Assembly (NCBI GenBank): GCA_010015655.1
Contig: ML976690.1
Coordinates: 577,117-641,116, forward strand
Origin: Bimuria novae-zelandiae CBS 107.79
Lineage: Eukaryota > Ascomycota > Dothideomycetes > Pleosporales > Didymosphaeriaceae
DNA: 64,000 nt
Direction of reading: 5' to 3'
Positions 10,887 through 21,776 of the stretch are shown here, piece after piece (the first letter of the stretch is position 1; the number at the start of each line of letters is the position of its first letter). The position numbers and the translations under genes are program-made. The notes under the pieces are model-generated. The model was not told the DNA's origin, searched no databases, and was given only the letters and a program-made list of their open reading frames with translations.

Positions 10887-12720
10887 TACCGAGGTTTACC
10901 TCGAAGCGATCCCCCCGGCGAAGCGGCCCACTTGAACACTAAAATAACTTTTGTTACGATATTTTTTAATAGTAATATTTAGAGGCTTTAATTAATATAT
11001 AGCTATTAATATCATATAAAAGGCGTAATATTATAGCTACGTTATAATTTAAATGCTAGTATGCCTATAGTAACATGTTAAGACTTTTTTTTACTTATAG
11101 ACTTTATAATAGCTTTTTTTATAAAGTAGCTATTATAGGAGCCTTAAGGCTACGCTTTTTACCCATTTATAAAATTTTAAAAGCTTATTAGAATTGTTTT
11201 ATAGTCCTGTAAGTAGCTATTTTAAAAACTTATTTAGTAGCCTTTTTAGCCTTTTTCTTTTCTCTTACTAGCTTAGCTATAGCTTTTACTTAACGCCTTA
11301 CTTCCTTCTCCCTTATCTTTGTCTGTCTTATCTCTTTATAAAGCCTATTTATTTTAGCTTTTTAAAGTTATACCTACTCCTCCTCGCACTTTTAAAGCTA
11401 CTAGTAAGTACGTACCTTCTTTACCTTCCTTAAAGACTAAAATATAGCCTTACTATAATACTTCTTAGGTTTCTTAATGTCATAATACCTCTAGTATCCG
11501 TAATACCTTGGTTACGCTATTGATAAAGTACTAGCGCTAGCCCGTGCACCCTGTACATTCTATTCACAGCCCTTATTTATATAGCCTTATCTGCCTGTAT
11601 TCCTGCTCCTTAGCTATCCTCTTGTATTACACCTGAGTATGTATACAGTAGCCTAGTTAATCAAGCTCTCTGAGTTCCTAATTTAGCAACCTGTAGCCTC
11701 TCGTGGCACTTAAGTAGAAAATGCTTATTTTACTTTTTATATACTTTTTTATTAATTCGAGCCTTGCGTAGGCCCTTAACTTTATACTTTAAAAAAATTT
11801 GAAGTTAAGATTTAGTAAAAGGCCTAACTTAGCTATTAAGCTTATCTATTATCTTATTCTTTAACTATTTAATATAGTAAACCTTTAGTCTTCCTCTAGT
11901 TTAAGGCACTTAGGGCTAAAGACTTACTATTACTTAAAGGCTTAGACTAGTATTAAATTTTTATAATATAACTTTAAAATTAAAAGGTAAAAGACCTATA
12001 ACCTTAAATGTCTTTAGAATTATTATTTCATTAAAGGAGGCCTGCTAAGCCTCATAAAAAAATTAGAAAACATTATTTTTACTTACTAAGCTAAGGCCCT
12101 AGCCCCTCTCTTTAAAAGCTAAGATCTTATTTAAGTGGGCTATTAATAAAGGCTTAAATATAGTTATATCGAGTAGTTATAGCGTATATGTTAAATAAGG
12201 AGAATATATCACAAGGAGGATCTTGTTTTAATTATAGTACTTAATAAAATCTATTATAAGGTAAGATCTATAGCTATCTAGGATAAGTAATGAATAAGAA
12301 AATTAAGTCTTTACCTTTATACCACGATTAAATGCTTATTTGAGCTACGTAAGGCTAATACTATTATTTATCTAATTAGAGGGCAATAAGAAGATTTAAA
12401 CTTAATAAGTTTTATAATTAAGGGCCTATAGCTATAAGTCCTATATTAATTCTAAGGCTAACTAATAGATCAGAGTAGATTTAAGGTAAGATATATTAGC
12501 GTAAATATAGTCTAGTAGCGTTATTTACTCTTGTAAGCTATTTTAAATAGTATCCCTCTTCTTTTTAGCTTTATATAAGGCCCTGCTAAAGATCCTGTTT
12601 AAGTAACTTATAACACTAAGCATATAGCCTTTCTTATTTATACTATAAATATAACGCATCTTAACGTAATATTAACTAATCTTTTGTAAACCTAAGATAA
12701 GGCTGAAAAGTGATACTATA

Positions 12721-12935
12721 CCTCTTCTACGAAGGGTGAGCGTTAAGGGCGTATATACCAGCAGTTAGGGGCCACTGCTCCTCCAAGAAGCTATATACGC
12801 TAGCAATTAGGTGTCACCGCTTCTCCAGGAAGCTACATATGCCATGTGAAACATAACCAATAAAGGAAAACGAGCCATCTGCAGGCTGGCAGCCTTACTA
12901 AAAACTTTACCTATCACATTTTCATACGTGGAAAA
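12721..12935. repeat. Non-RIPped island with a two-copy 42-bp tandem repeat
   Basis: Within the RIPped outer element this strip of about 215 bp has normal CpA/TpG content. It contains two diverged copies of a unit of about 42 bp (12751-12791 and 12793-12833) sharing AGCARTTAGG, CTCCARGAAGCTA and similar blocks. It was either inserted after RIP or is a segment that RIP skipped. I found no convincing LTR ends or target duplication around it. Confidence 0.45.
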
Positions 12936-13284
12936 TTAAAGTAGAGGCTATACTTTCTCTTTAAATTAGCCTTATAGTAATTATTATTAATCCCTATTAT
13001 ATATTTTAAGATAAACTTATTAGGATATTACTAAATAAAGTAATTACCTTAGTTTACTTTAAGCTTCTTCCTTATAATTTATAAGGTAAAATTTCTAATT
13101 ATAGCTCGTATAAGTAGAAAGTCTTACCTAATAAGTTTTTTAATATAAAGTAAGAACTCCTACTTTTATTATACATAAAAAATTTATTAATATTTATAGC
13201 GGGTAGCGCGCATAATTAAAACGCCCTAGTATTTTTATTTAAGTATTATATAGCTATAACTATAATCTTTTATAATTTTTTATA

Positions 13285-15098
13285 ACGTGTTTTACAAGCG
13301 AGTGCGCATTATAAGCGAGTGCGCATTACAAGCGAGTGCGCACCCTACTAACTTTTCGTAACGCGTAAACTTCTATCTACTATAGCACCCCTAACTAAAG
13401 CCTAGCCAGCTTCTTATAAGGCTAATATACACCTTGCTATATTAGCTCTTTAGTAAAACTAATTTTAGAGTAAGGTAGTTACTATATAGACGTTTAATAT
13501 CTCTTAAGATATACTTTATTACTAACGCCTTAATAAGCCTGCCTAACGTAATTATTAGCCTAACTTAAAAAAGCTTACCTAGCTAGAAGAGCAGGTAATT
13601 ATTAGGTATATACTTAGCTTAGCCTAGCGTGGATTTGCGCCTACGTACGTAGCTATATATAATATAGCTAATAAGCTACTTGCTGCGCGTAGCGGAGGTT
13701 AGGTTAGCATCTATTAGCTACGTAACTTTATTAAGCGTATAAATAGCCTTATAACGCGATTTAATTAAGTATATAATAAGGAAAGAGCTCTATACGAGGA
13801 TCTTATATTAATTAAAAGCTAGTTTAAGCTTGTAAAGTAAATAAAGATTAAATATAGTATCTATAATAAGGACGTTTATAATTTTAACGAGGTTAGCTTT
13901 ATAATAGGCAAGATCATAACTTAGCTTATTATAATAAAATTAAAGAGGAGAGGCTAGCTAAAGGCTATTTAGCTAAGTAATTATAAGTATATAATAGTAA
14001 TCTAGGAGAATAACACTACTAGCTAGGCTATTTTACTATTTATTATTTTTATTAGCTAGTACTACTTATTTACTTAATATAAGGAGGATATCCCAGGCAA
14101 CTAGGCTATTATTATTAGTAATATTAATTAAATAACTAATAAAATTAAAGTTAAGTAGCTAAAGTACTTATTAAGTATATAAAAAATAAGATGGTTAGGG
14201 CGCGTTAGCCACTTATTCTTAATAATTATAAAAGCTACTACTCTTTTAAGTTTTAAGAGCTTTATAAGGAGAATAATATCTACGCACTCTATATACTACT
14301 ACACTTATTTTATCTACTATAGCTACTTAATATTAGTTACTTTTTACTATTAAAGCGCGCGTATAGCTGCTAAATTAAAAGCATAATACACGACTATATT
14401 AACTATATTATAAAACTTAAGTTTTTACTATCCTTTAAGGTAGCCTTTACAAGATTATTTATAGTAATTAATATTTACTTAGCTTTTTAAGGTGCAGGCC
14501 TTGTTCCTTTTTAGCTAAATATTATTTTATTAAAGCTAAATATATAGCTTTATATACCTACTCCTTTCGCTACTATAGTAGAGACTCTCTAAAAGGCTTA
14601 AATACTAAGTAACGTACGTAAGCTTAATACTTAATTAATATTAATACATAATTATATATAATAGTATAAGAGCTTATTGCTAGCCTTAATTATTAAGGCA
14701 ATTAGCTAGCTTAAGAAATGGGTAATGGTAATAATACTCTTAGCTAAGCTAATACGCAATTAGATTACTAGCCTTAAAAGAGCTAAAAAGATAGTAATAA
14801 AGAAAAAGAGAGAGGATATACTTGCTTAACAGGAGGCTAACTAATAGATAGAGCGTAAACAGCGTTAAGGTGGGGAGCAATTAGGCCATAGCCGCCAGGC
14901 TCTGGCGCATTACAAGTAGTGCAGAGAGACTAGGCACAACTCATGCACGTATAAAAAGATACTTTAAATATTACTTAATCTATCTTATTAATATCTATAT
15001 ATTATTTTTTAACGTGGTTAAGATATTTATATATAGAGGTATATGAAGTTAGTGGAGTGCGCACTCGCTTATAATACGCACTCGCTTATAAAACACGT
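13285..15098 (+). mobile_element. Nested RIPped Pot2/Fot1-like transposon
   Basis: The ends start ACGTGTTTTACAAGCGAGTG at 13285 and, inward from 15098, AACGTGTTTTATAAGCGAG with a one-base offset, flanked by TA on both sides (13283-13284, 15099-15100). The motif AAGCGAGTGCGCA is iterated three times at the left end and twice at the right. The transposase runs on the plus strand, with the catalytic relic YNFNEVSFIIGKI at about 13870-13920 and an acidic/Lys-rich tail near 14770-14830. Length is 1,814 bp. It sits inside the N-terminal coding part of the element at 10889-15260, so it inserted after that element. All frames are broken. Confidence 0.85.
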
Positions 15099-15426
15099 TA
15101 GCTAAATTTTTCTTTAAGTTTTAGCAATTTAATTGCTACTATCGTAGCCTTAATTAGGGTTATATTAGTAGAGTTATCGCGTGTTGAAGTTGAGTCCTTA
15201 TCTTGGTGGGTGCCACTGGGTGGGTCGTTTCGCTGGGGGTCGCTTCGGGGTGAACCTCGGTATGGCGCTAACTTGGTTGGGAATGGTGCATTTTCCTGCT
15301 TGTATTCTGAATGATCCTCCCGGCAGCTGCCTCTCAAAGCCCCATACAAGCTCTCAAAGGTGGCTCACCGCCATCAAAAACTGTGTAAACACAAGGTCGC
15401 ATCAATTTCCTTTTCAGAAAATACCG

Positions 15427-16897
15427 ATGTATAAGATATTCCAGCAATCTGCCTCGCCTGAACGCGAGTACAAGGCGCAAGGCTACAAGAACGTACGCAG
15501 CCGCTCGCCATCGAAACCTCATTCAAATCGTGCAAATCAGTCGGTTCGCAGGTTCCCGGAGAAAATAGGGGCAAACAGTACCGGCACCTATGCTTCCACT
15601 GTTTCCAAAAGATCGGGAGCCAGCAGCGCGGGCACGTTCTATTCTGCCACTTCCAGGTCTGAGACGACGAATCGAAAACTTCTGCGACAGCTGGTACTTT
15701 CAGACTATACACAATTACTTGAAACTAAAAAACTATGGCCGGTGGATCCAACAGTTGAATAGGATTAGTTGGGACGAGGTCAGCACGTTGAGTTCGGCAA
15801 TGCAGGGAGGGACGACATCAATGCTATCCTAAAAGTTAGGGACAGACTTGGAAGCACGGGCTCCGCGATTGTTCAAAGTGTCAGGTGTAAGCGGATATTA
15901 CTCGCACGCAAGACCGTTCATTGCAACCGGCACCTTACTACGGAAAAGGTCAAGGCTCCGTACTTAAGTAAGTTTTCACACTCATCAGACAACGCAGGCG
16001 ATTGATGAGGTTGCGCACTTGAGCCGGCTATCACATTCTCACGTGGTGCGGGTCATTGGAACCTATACGATACGTAATGAGCTTTCTATACTGATCTTCC
16101 TGGTGGCTGAATGGGATCTGAAACAGTTTTTGGACAGAGAGGTGCAGCCAACGCATATCGGAGATCCATCGTATAACGATACGTTCTCATCCCTTACCCG
16201 ATTCCTGATCTGCATTGCGAATGCAATGGAGTATATCCACTCCAATATGACCAAGTACATGGACATCAAACCAAGGAATCTACTAGTGCGACGGAGAAGG
16301 ATCCGCACCGAAGAAGATATCGCTTTGGCTCGGTACAAGATCTATGTTGCCGATTTCGGAATAGCAAGATCATACACGTCACTTGAAGTCGCCGAGACGG
16401 AGGGACCAACTTCTTTCAACCGGAAGTATGCCGCCACCGAAGTAGTAGACAGAGAAAAGCGAGGTCTGACTGCTGACATCTTTTTTATGGGTTGTGTATT
16501 CATCGAGATTTTTACTTCGATACTTGAGCATCTCGAGCCTAAGGAAGGAAGTGTCGTTGTGGAAAGGGGGTGTCAAGTTTCAAATCATCGTGAACATCTG
16601 CGAATACTACTTCGGGACAACGAATACGGTGACACATCATATCAAGCAAATCTACCGGCCCTCTACACCTATATCTCCGGTCTTGCGTCTGGATTTGACC
16701 TGGATACTCTTAGAGTCAGCCTTGCTTTCAGTTCTGGACTGCTCTATTCGGACTTCTTGAAGATGGCCAAGCAAATGGTTGACAAAGATCCGACCAGGAG
16801 GCCTTCGGCGGAAGCACTAGTACTTGACTTAGGCTCAGGGCCGTGTTGTGAACGTCTATCGGATGCTCTAGAAGCGGAAGAGAAGAGTGGCAACTAG
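15427..16897 (+). CDS. Divergent Ser/Thr protein kinase, possibly with damaged 5' part
   Basis: Best model has three exons: 15427-15693, 15769-15948 and 15998-16897, 448 residues. Intron 2 (49 nt, GTCAAG...CGCAG) is well supported because it joins TTEK to AIDEVAHLSRL in frame. Intron 1 (75 nt, GTACTT...ATTAG) is conjectural; if it is not removed, two in-frame TAG codons (15760, 15766) break the gene. After a Ser/Arg-rich N-terminus, LGRGQHVEF precedes the kinase fold. The Gly loop is GSTGSAIV at 117-124, the beta-3 Lys is at 137, the helix-C Glu at 153, the catalytic loop KYMDIKPRNLL has Asp 238 (His of HRD replaced by Tyr), and DFG is at 268-270. The key catalytic residues are therefore present. 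The gene starts only 165 bp from a transposon end. An alternative in-frame ATG lies at 15262. Confidence 0.68.
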
Positions 16898-17043
16898 CGG
16901 CCGGTAATTGACGCTGCGTTCGTGACGCTGCGTTCGAGCAATCATCACAAGCTGAGCAATAACTTTGACCTGCTCAATTTCTTTTCCGAAGTCTTTTTCA
17001 ATTCTTAGTGTTTGCATTGTTCGGTTTTACATCCCTCCACATA

Positions 17044-18027
17044 CTAGGTATAGCCGTCTTTTTCGTCCATACGAAGATTTGTACGAAAGTCCATAGTCAG
17101 GATACCTGCAACCTTTTCAAAAACAGTATAGATGATACCGGTACTGAAAACCAATCTACCCAATCGCGACGTGCTACCACTCCAGAAACCGCGCATGCCA
17201 GACTCGTATAGAATACTCCGGCATGCCTCGCGCATGTTCTCACCGCGCGCACTTTGTGCCCGTGTCTTGATAGTATCAAACGGTTGCGTCAGGTACACCG
17301 TGAACGTGCCCGCCAGTGCCCCCATAGCAAACGTCAGTGGACTACTTTGTTCCAGCCCATTTCGACAAGCGACTTCCTTCTCGACGTTGTAGAAGCCCAT
17401 CTTGATGCCAGAGGTCAAAGCCTGCTTTGCAGTCGTCGAGACCAGCCCGTGGTAAAGGCTGGATAGTCCGTGCGTTCTCAACATGAGCTTGAAAGCTTGG
17501 TACTCTGAGTGATAGAGCTTGTTCGCATTCTTGGCGTCTTCGATAAGCAAAGTCTTCATTCGCTCTGTCGGTGTGACGGCTATGATGCTCTCAGCTGTGC
17601 CTGCTAATAGGCCAGCCAAGATCCCTCGTGCTGGGGACAGAGCCCCATTTTCGTCTGCCAGGTAGTTACGGATGCGATAGAATGATAACAAGCGCACGCT
17701 GGTTTTGAATGCTGTGCCTAGGACCAACGAAGAAGAACCGGTATATAATGCTCCTACACCCTCGTTTCGCACGACGCTAGAGATGACCGAGAAAGGATTA
17801 CGGTGGGCGCTAGGGGCCATATGCAATTGGACGCGTGTTTTGGCGAACTCGAAGGGGTAGGTCGCGGCTGCCTCAACGGCTCCAGCGATGGCAGCAGATG
17901 CGACCGTAACACCAGCAGATAGTTCTTTTGTTTTCAAAGCGGTAGTAGCATGTTTGCGAGGCTTTTGGGTCCAGCTAATGCTGATGAAGGTGGAGAAGGG
18001 AAGCTGGTAGACGGTGGGCGAGGACAT
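17044..18027 (-). CDS. Mitochondrial carrier, tricarboxylate (citrate) transporter type
   Basis: This is a single exon of 327 residues. I chose ATG 18027; the frame extends upstream only to a GTG. Three carrier repeats carry the signatures PFEFAKTRVQ (58-67), PTERMK (153-158) and QPFDTIKTR (248-256), each the Px[DE]xx[KR] motif that closes the transporter at the end of odd helices. The first and second signatures and the segment GTAESIIAVTPTERMKTLL fit the citrate/tricarboxylate carrier branch, which exchanges citrate for malate across the inner mitochondrial membrane and supplies cytosolic acetyl-CoA. Exact substrate cannot be settled from sequence. The gene is convergent with the kinase (146-bp spacer) and divergent from the Zn2Cys6 regulator. 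Composition is normal and it appears intact. Confidence 0.88.
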   Translation of the reverse strand: MSSPTVYQLPFSTFISISWTQKPRKHATTALKTKELSAGVTVASAAIAGAVEAAATYPFEFAKTRVQLHMAPSAHRNPFSVISSVVRNEGVGALYTGSSSLVLGTAFKTSVRLLSFYRIRNYLADENGALSPARGILAGLLAGTAESIIAVTPTERMKTLLIEDAKNANKLYHSEYQAFKLMLRTHGLSSLYHGLVSTTAKQALTSGIKMGFYNVEKEVACRNGLEQSSPLTFAMGALAGTFTVYLTQPFDTIKTRAQSARGENMREACRSILYESGMRGFWSGSTSRLGRLVFSTGIIYTVFEKVAGILTMDFRTNLRMDEKDGYT

Positions 18028-18327
18028 GTCCACGATGAAATGTGATGAGAACACCCGTGTGGAGTTTGGTAAAACATCATGGCTATAGATGATCCAGTCA
18101 GTTTCTTAAGCAAATACGGACTTTCCGACCTCGGTGTGGAGGTTGTTGAGAACGGACTTGAGTTGAAGTCAGATTCTCTACCTAGGTATCTGCGGGTAGT
18201 TCCGCGCCGTCATCACCAGCCTTCCCGCGGCACGCGCACGCACCCGCGGCAAAACTCTCCCCCAACGTTTCCTCACCGAGACTACTCCACAACCACCCGC
18301 ATTCATCTCCACGTACGATCAAGCATC
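18028..18327. promoter_or_regulatory. Divergent promoter between carrier and Zn2Cys6 regulator
   Basis: Three hundred bases separate the two start codons. The strip has C-rich tracts (CACCCGC, CTCCCCC, ACAACCACCC) near the regulator start, typical of fungal promoters. A plus-strand in-frame ATG at 18079 could extend the regulator by 83 residues, but that extension is Pro/His/Arg-rich and looks untranslated. Paired CGG/CCG triplets occur (CCGCG, CGGCAC near 18225-18250), so binding by a Zn2Cys6 protein is conceivable but not shown. Confidence 0.4.
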
Positions 18328-20594
18328 ATGGAAGCGCGCGAAAGCATACGTCCAGTGAAAGGGCGAAAATGGAAACGTTCGCCCGAAGCCTGTACTTTTT
18401 GCCGCCGGAGAAAGGTTCGGACAAACTGTCCACTATTGTGGAAGCACGTGACGTATCAGCAAGGTCCACTAACCACAACAGATCAAATGCAGTACGGAGC
18501 GACCCACATGCATGAATTGCAAGATGCACGGAAAGACTTGCAATTACGCCCCTATTGACAACAGTCTCCGCGTGCGAAATGCTGATCGGGAGGAGCCGGC
18601 TGATTATGGGAGTCCCGCGGCAACGACTCCGGATGCAACAAACATGGGGAACACATTGTCCGACATGGGGACGCCTAACTCGAAAATGTCCGAAGATGGC
18701 GCCCCCAGCTCAAAAGCATCTGAAGAATGGATCGAAAAAGGTCTCGTCGCAGAATCAGCGCGACAGCGGCAGTTCGAACAGGTCAATGCTCGCCTGGGAA
18801 AGCTTGATTTTGATGGGATAGAACCTGAGATGGGCCTTCACTTGCTGTCTCTGCACTGGAACCGACAGCATCATTCGTTTCTCATTACGTATCGACCGGC
18901 GTTCATGCGTGACATGGCCTGCAACGGACCCTACTTTTCAAAACTACTTTTGAATGCCATATACTTCAGCGCAGCCAAGTTCAGTCCGCGGCACGAGCTA
19001 AGACGGGAGGCCGATAATGTACGTACCGCGGGTTGGCGATTCCGTGAAAGGGTGCGCGAGCTCTTGGGTGGAGCACTAGACCGGAGTGACATAACGACCA
19101 TTCAGGCGCTGTTGATCATGACTAACTCTCTTTTCGCGCTCGGCGACGAACGCAGCGCCGCTTGGTTGTATGCTGGCTTGGCTTTCCGTATGATCGTCGA
19201 TCTAGGCATGCATGTTGAAGCGCCGAAGCTTACCAGTCACCGCAAGTTCTCTGACGAAGACTCAGAGATTCGCAGACGAGTTTTCTGGGCTGCTTTTGGT
19301 AGGTTATCTGTTTTTGCGAGGTGACAGCCTGTTGACTTCAGATCAGTGGTCGATAAGATCCAGAGCTTGTACCAGGGCCGACCTGTCACCATCAAAGAAT
19401 CGGATACATTAGTACCCATCAAATTTCTCGACAGCTTTGAGGAATTCGAGCCTTGGACACCTCTTGCATATTCAGCCCTGCCAAGCGTAGCTTATCCAGG
19501 GTCTCCATCATATACGGTCTCGACATTCCGATATCTTTGCAAACTATCGGTCATTTTGAGTGATATCCTAAGCACCATCTATACCGAGCGTAGTTTCAAT
19601 AACACGCCAGGGGAGCTCGTGGCTAAATTAGAAACAATCAAGTCCAGGCTAAGTAAATGGTACAACGCGCTACCAGAACATCTTCATAGTAATGTTCTGG
19701 AGCCATTGACTACTCCGCCGCCGCATGTTTTGAATCTACAGTGAGTATCTTTCTTGGTCTCTTGTTGGAATCCCTTCTGACTATGGCAGTGCTCTATATC
19801 ACGTACTCGTGATCCTTCTGCACCATCCCTTTATTGCAGACGGCCACCACTACCATAAATCCCGGAGCGTCTCAGCCAACTCACTGAGAGCCTGTGCCAC
19901 CGCCGCGAACTCCATAGTTCTACTTGTACGGGCATACGACAAGGCTTTTAGTGTAAGGAGAGCTCCATATTTGATCTCTTATGCTACATATATGGCCGCT
20001 ACTATATATGTACGTATCGCAGCTAAGAGGGAGCCCGGTTCAGATGCGCACAAAAATCTGGGGACCTGTCTAGCAGTCTTCAATGAAAACCAACAGACCA
20101 ACTCCGCGGTCAGACGCGCCAATGCCCTTGTACAAAATCTTATGAAGAGACTGGGCGTACGGGTTCCCTCTGATAGCAAGATCCACATCGACAAGAATCA
20201 GCGCGAGGGAACGAGCGCCGACAGACCAAACGCAGCACAGAACAATCCACCAGATCAAGAACCTAGCCTGCATGATCTCGATATCGACAGTATCATCAAG
20301 AGTTTCGTTCGGGAATCTGAGACGCCACAGCTGAAGGGAACGCCCCTTACCGGCTATACTAATACGACTATGCAACCGCTCGGCTCCGCGTCCGGCGGAA
20401 CTGTTACTCCTACCATTCAGGAGAACAGTGTCGACGCACTTTCTAATGAATATAGTGGGACTTGGGCAGCTGCAGGCTTCTATCAACCTATGGGAGATGG
20501 AACCATGTCTTTCGATGATCTTTTCTACGGATTCAACAGCTCCGCGCTAGACAGCTTCCCTGTGACGCCTGTACCAGGGTGGGAAGGGTTCTGA
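18328..20594 (+). CDS. Zn2Cys6 transcription factor (NirA/XlnR-like)
   Basis: Four exons: 18328-18414, 18482-19298, 19347-19740 and 19790-20594, totalling 700 residues with every junction in frame. Intron 1 (67 nt, branch CTAAC) lies within the zinc cluster; splicing gives six cysteines at 22, 25, 32, 39, 42 and 49 in the C-x2-C-x6-C-x6-C-x2-C-x6-C pattern. The fungal_trans domain spans roughly residues 135-450: ITYRPAFM, LRREADNVRTAGWRF, then RRRVFWAAFVVDKIQSLYQG across intron 2 and LYHVLVILLHHPF after intron 3. This block closely resembles NirA/XlnR-type regulators. The C-terminus is acidic/aromatic (MSFDDLFYGF), a plausible activation region. It binds DNA in the nucleus; targets are unknown. 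The adjacent carrier, sharing its promoter, is an obvious candidate. Confidence 0.92.
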
Positions 20595-20879
20595 GCACCA
20601 AAAGTAAAGCGAATAAAGCGGTAAAGAGAGCACGATCATAATGGCATACCAGATGTACATCACCCCGCCGCCGTTCTCTATTTTTGCGGTTTTCATCAGG
20701 ACATTCACGCCTCATCACATGGCGTGCGCTCTGTCGTTTCCCCTACCACTCACTGCAAGCTATGCTTCGAGCTCCCGACTCTAAGTGGCGCTACCTTCTG
20801 CGCTCGAAATTGCCTACTGCAATATCCTTCGACCCGCAGACTACATAATGGCCGGGCTCGTTTTCGCTCCTTGACACTC

Positions 20880-21224
20880 ATGATCGAACTCAGAATCACG
20901 GCTGCGTCGTTTGAATGCATTCTCTGTGAGAACACAGGCATCACCTTTTCAGAGCGCCAGCGCCACATGCACTCCTATATTAAAGAGACAGAGATCATCA
21001 TTACAGCAAAGCAGGTTAAGGTCAACGTCGACTGTTACTCCCGCTTGCATGATTTGATCGCGGAGTATACTGGTGCGTTGCGAGAGTTGGATGACAAGGA
21101 CTCAGAGCCTAATGAGCTCAGCGATGAAGATGAGTCTCGGTCAGTACTAGTGCAGACTTCTGCAAAACTGGAGAATTTCCTGAAGACTACTATCAAGGGC
21201 ATGATTAAGGTGCGAGAGGACTAA
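20880..21224 (+). CDS. Small hypothetical protein or 3' gene remnant
   Basis: I do not recognise this. From ATG 20880 a 114-residue frame includes SFECILCENTGITF (a possible CxxC pair), a basic RQRHMHSY segment, and a C-terminal acidic region (DKDSEPNELSDEDESR) followed by a Leu/Lys-rich helix. The frame is open from 20724, so the protein could be longer, but the upstream part looks non-coding. It lies between the regulator and a RIPped block that starts near 21340, and could be the surviving end of a larger gene. Composition is normal. Confidence 0.35.
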   Translation: MIELRITAASFECILCENTGITFSERQRHMHSYIKETEIIITAKQVKVNVDCYSRLHDLIAEYTGALRELDDKDSEPNELSDEDESRSVLVQTSAKLENFLKTTIKGMIKVRED

Positions 21225-21418
21225 GGTCTTTTCTTTGGGCGCGCCGCTACAGGAAACTCTAGCGCTACTGGACTGGTTTTGGCGAATTGTTGGGAAACGT
21301 GTTTAGCACGGCAATGTATTTCCCTCGCATTAAGTGGATTTAATCAAAAGGTCGGAAGCTAGGATACGGAGTTACTATAAGTATCTCTTTTAATATAATC
21401 CTTGCATTCTATGCTTAT
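21225..21418. other. Border strip from gene island to RIPped block
   Basis: Composition shifts from normal to AT-rich. The 5-bp target duplication CTTAT of the following LTR element occupies 21414-21418. No gene is seen. Confidence 0.4.
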
Positions 21419-21602
21419 TGTGGCGCATAGTTACAACGATCAGGGAGCTTGTAAATAAAGTTTATTAAGGAGTAGAAGTTCTACTAAGACGCCTAGCTAT
21501 TTATAGAGTTAGGGGGATTACGTGCTTAGCTACTTAGCTACTTAGCTTAATCCTAGCTTATATAATAAAGCTCTAGCTAAGAGCTAATAAGCTTTTATAA
21601 TA
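21419..21602. repeat. Left LTR of the short retroelement
   Basis: This 184-bp copy aligns end to end with 23177-23360. It is the more RIPped copy at its right end (TTTTATAATA versus TTCTACGACA) and the less RIPped at its left end. Confidence 0.8.
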
Positions 21603-21776
21603 TACCCCCTAGCTCTTAAAGCGTAGTAAGAAAAGTTAAGTAGTAAGCTAAAGTATAAGAGATAGTAAACTTGCGCGTAGAGCTTAAAAAGCGCCTGGCT
21701 TAGATCCCCCGCATACTAGGTAATTAGTCTAGGTAGTTAGTTTATATAAAGTTCTAAAAAAAGGTAAATAAAAGAG

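Larger units (their letters stand above)
10889..15260 (-). mobile_element. RIPped pogo-type transposon hosting a second element
   Basis: The outer ends form a TIR of about 42 bp: CCGAGGTTTACCTCGAAGCG at 10889 and, inward from 15260, CCGAGGTTCACCCCGAAGCG. Both are flanked by TA (10887-10888, 15261-15262). The left TA is also the right target site of element 2. The transposase lies on the minus strand: the N-terminus (LIKATIVAIKLLKLKEKF) is at about 15110-15170, is interrupted by the nested element, and resumes at 13282. The catalytic block (IYSINKKGYMLSVI, followed by NRIFSRA) is near 12590-12660 and a Lys-rich tail near 11150-11450. Without the inner element it is about 2.56 kb, longer than relatives because of a non-RIPped strip near 12721-12935. 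It is inactive. Confidence 0.85.

Noticed and set aside
18079..18327. Upstream in-frame extension of the Zn2Cys6 regulator
   Set aside because: The 83 residues are Pro/His/Arg-rich promoter-like sequence, and the cluster normally starts within about 25 residues of the initiator, which fits ATG 18328.
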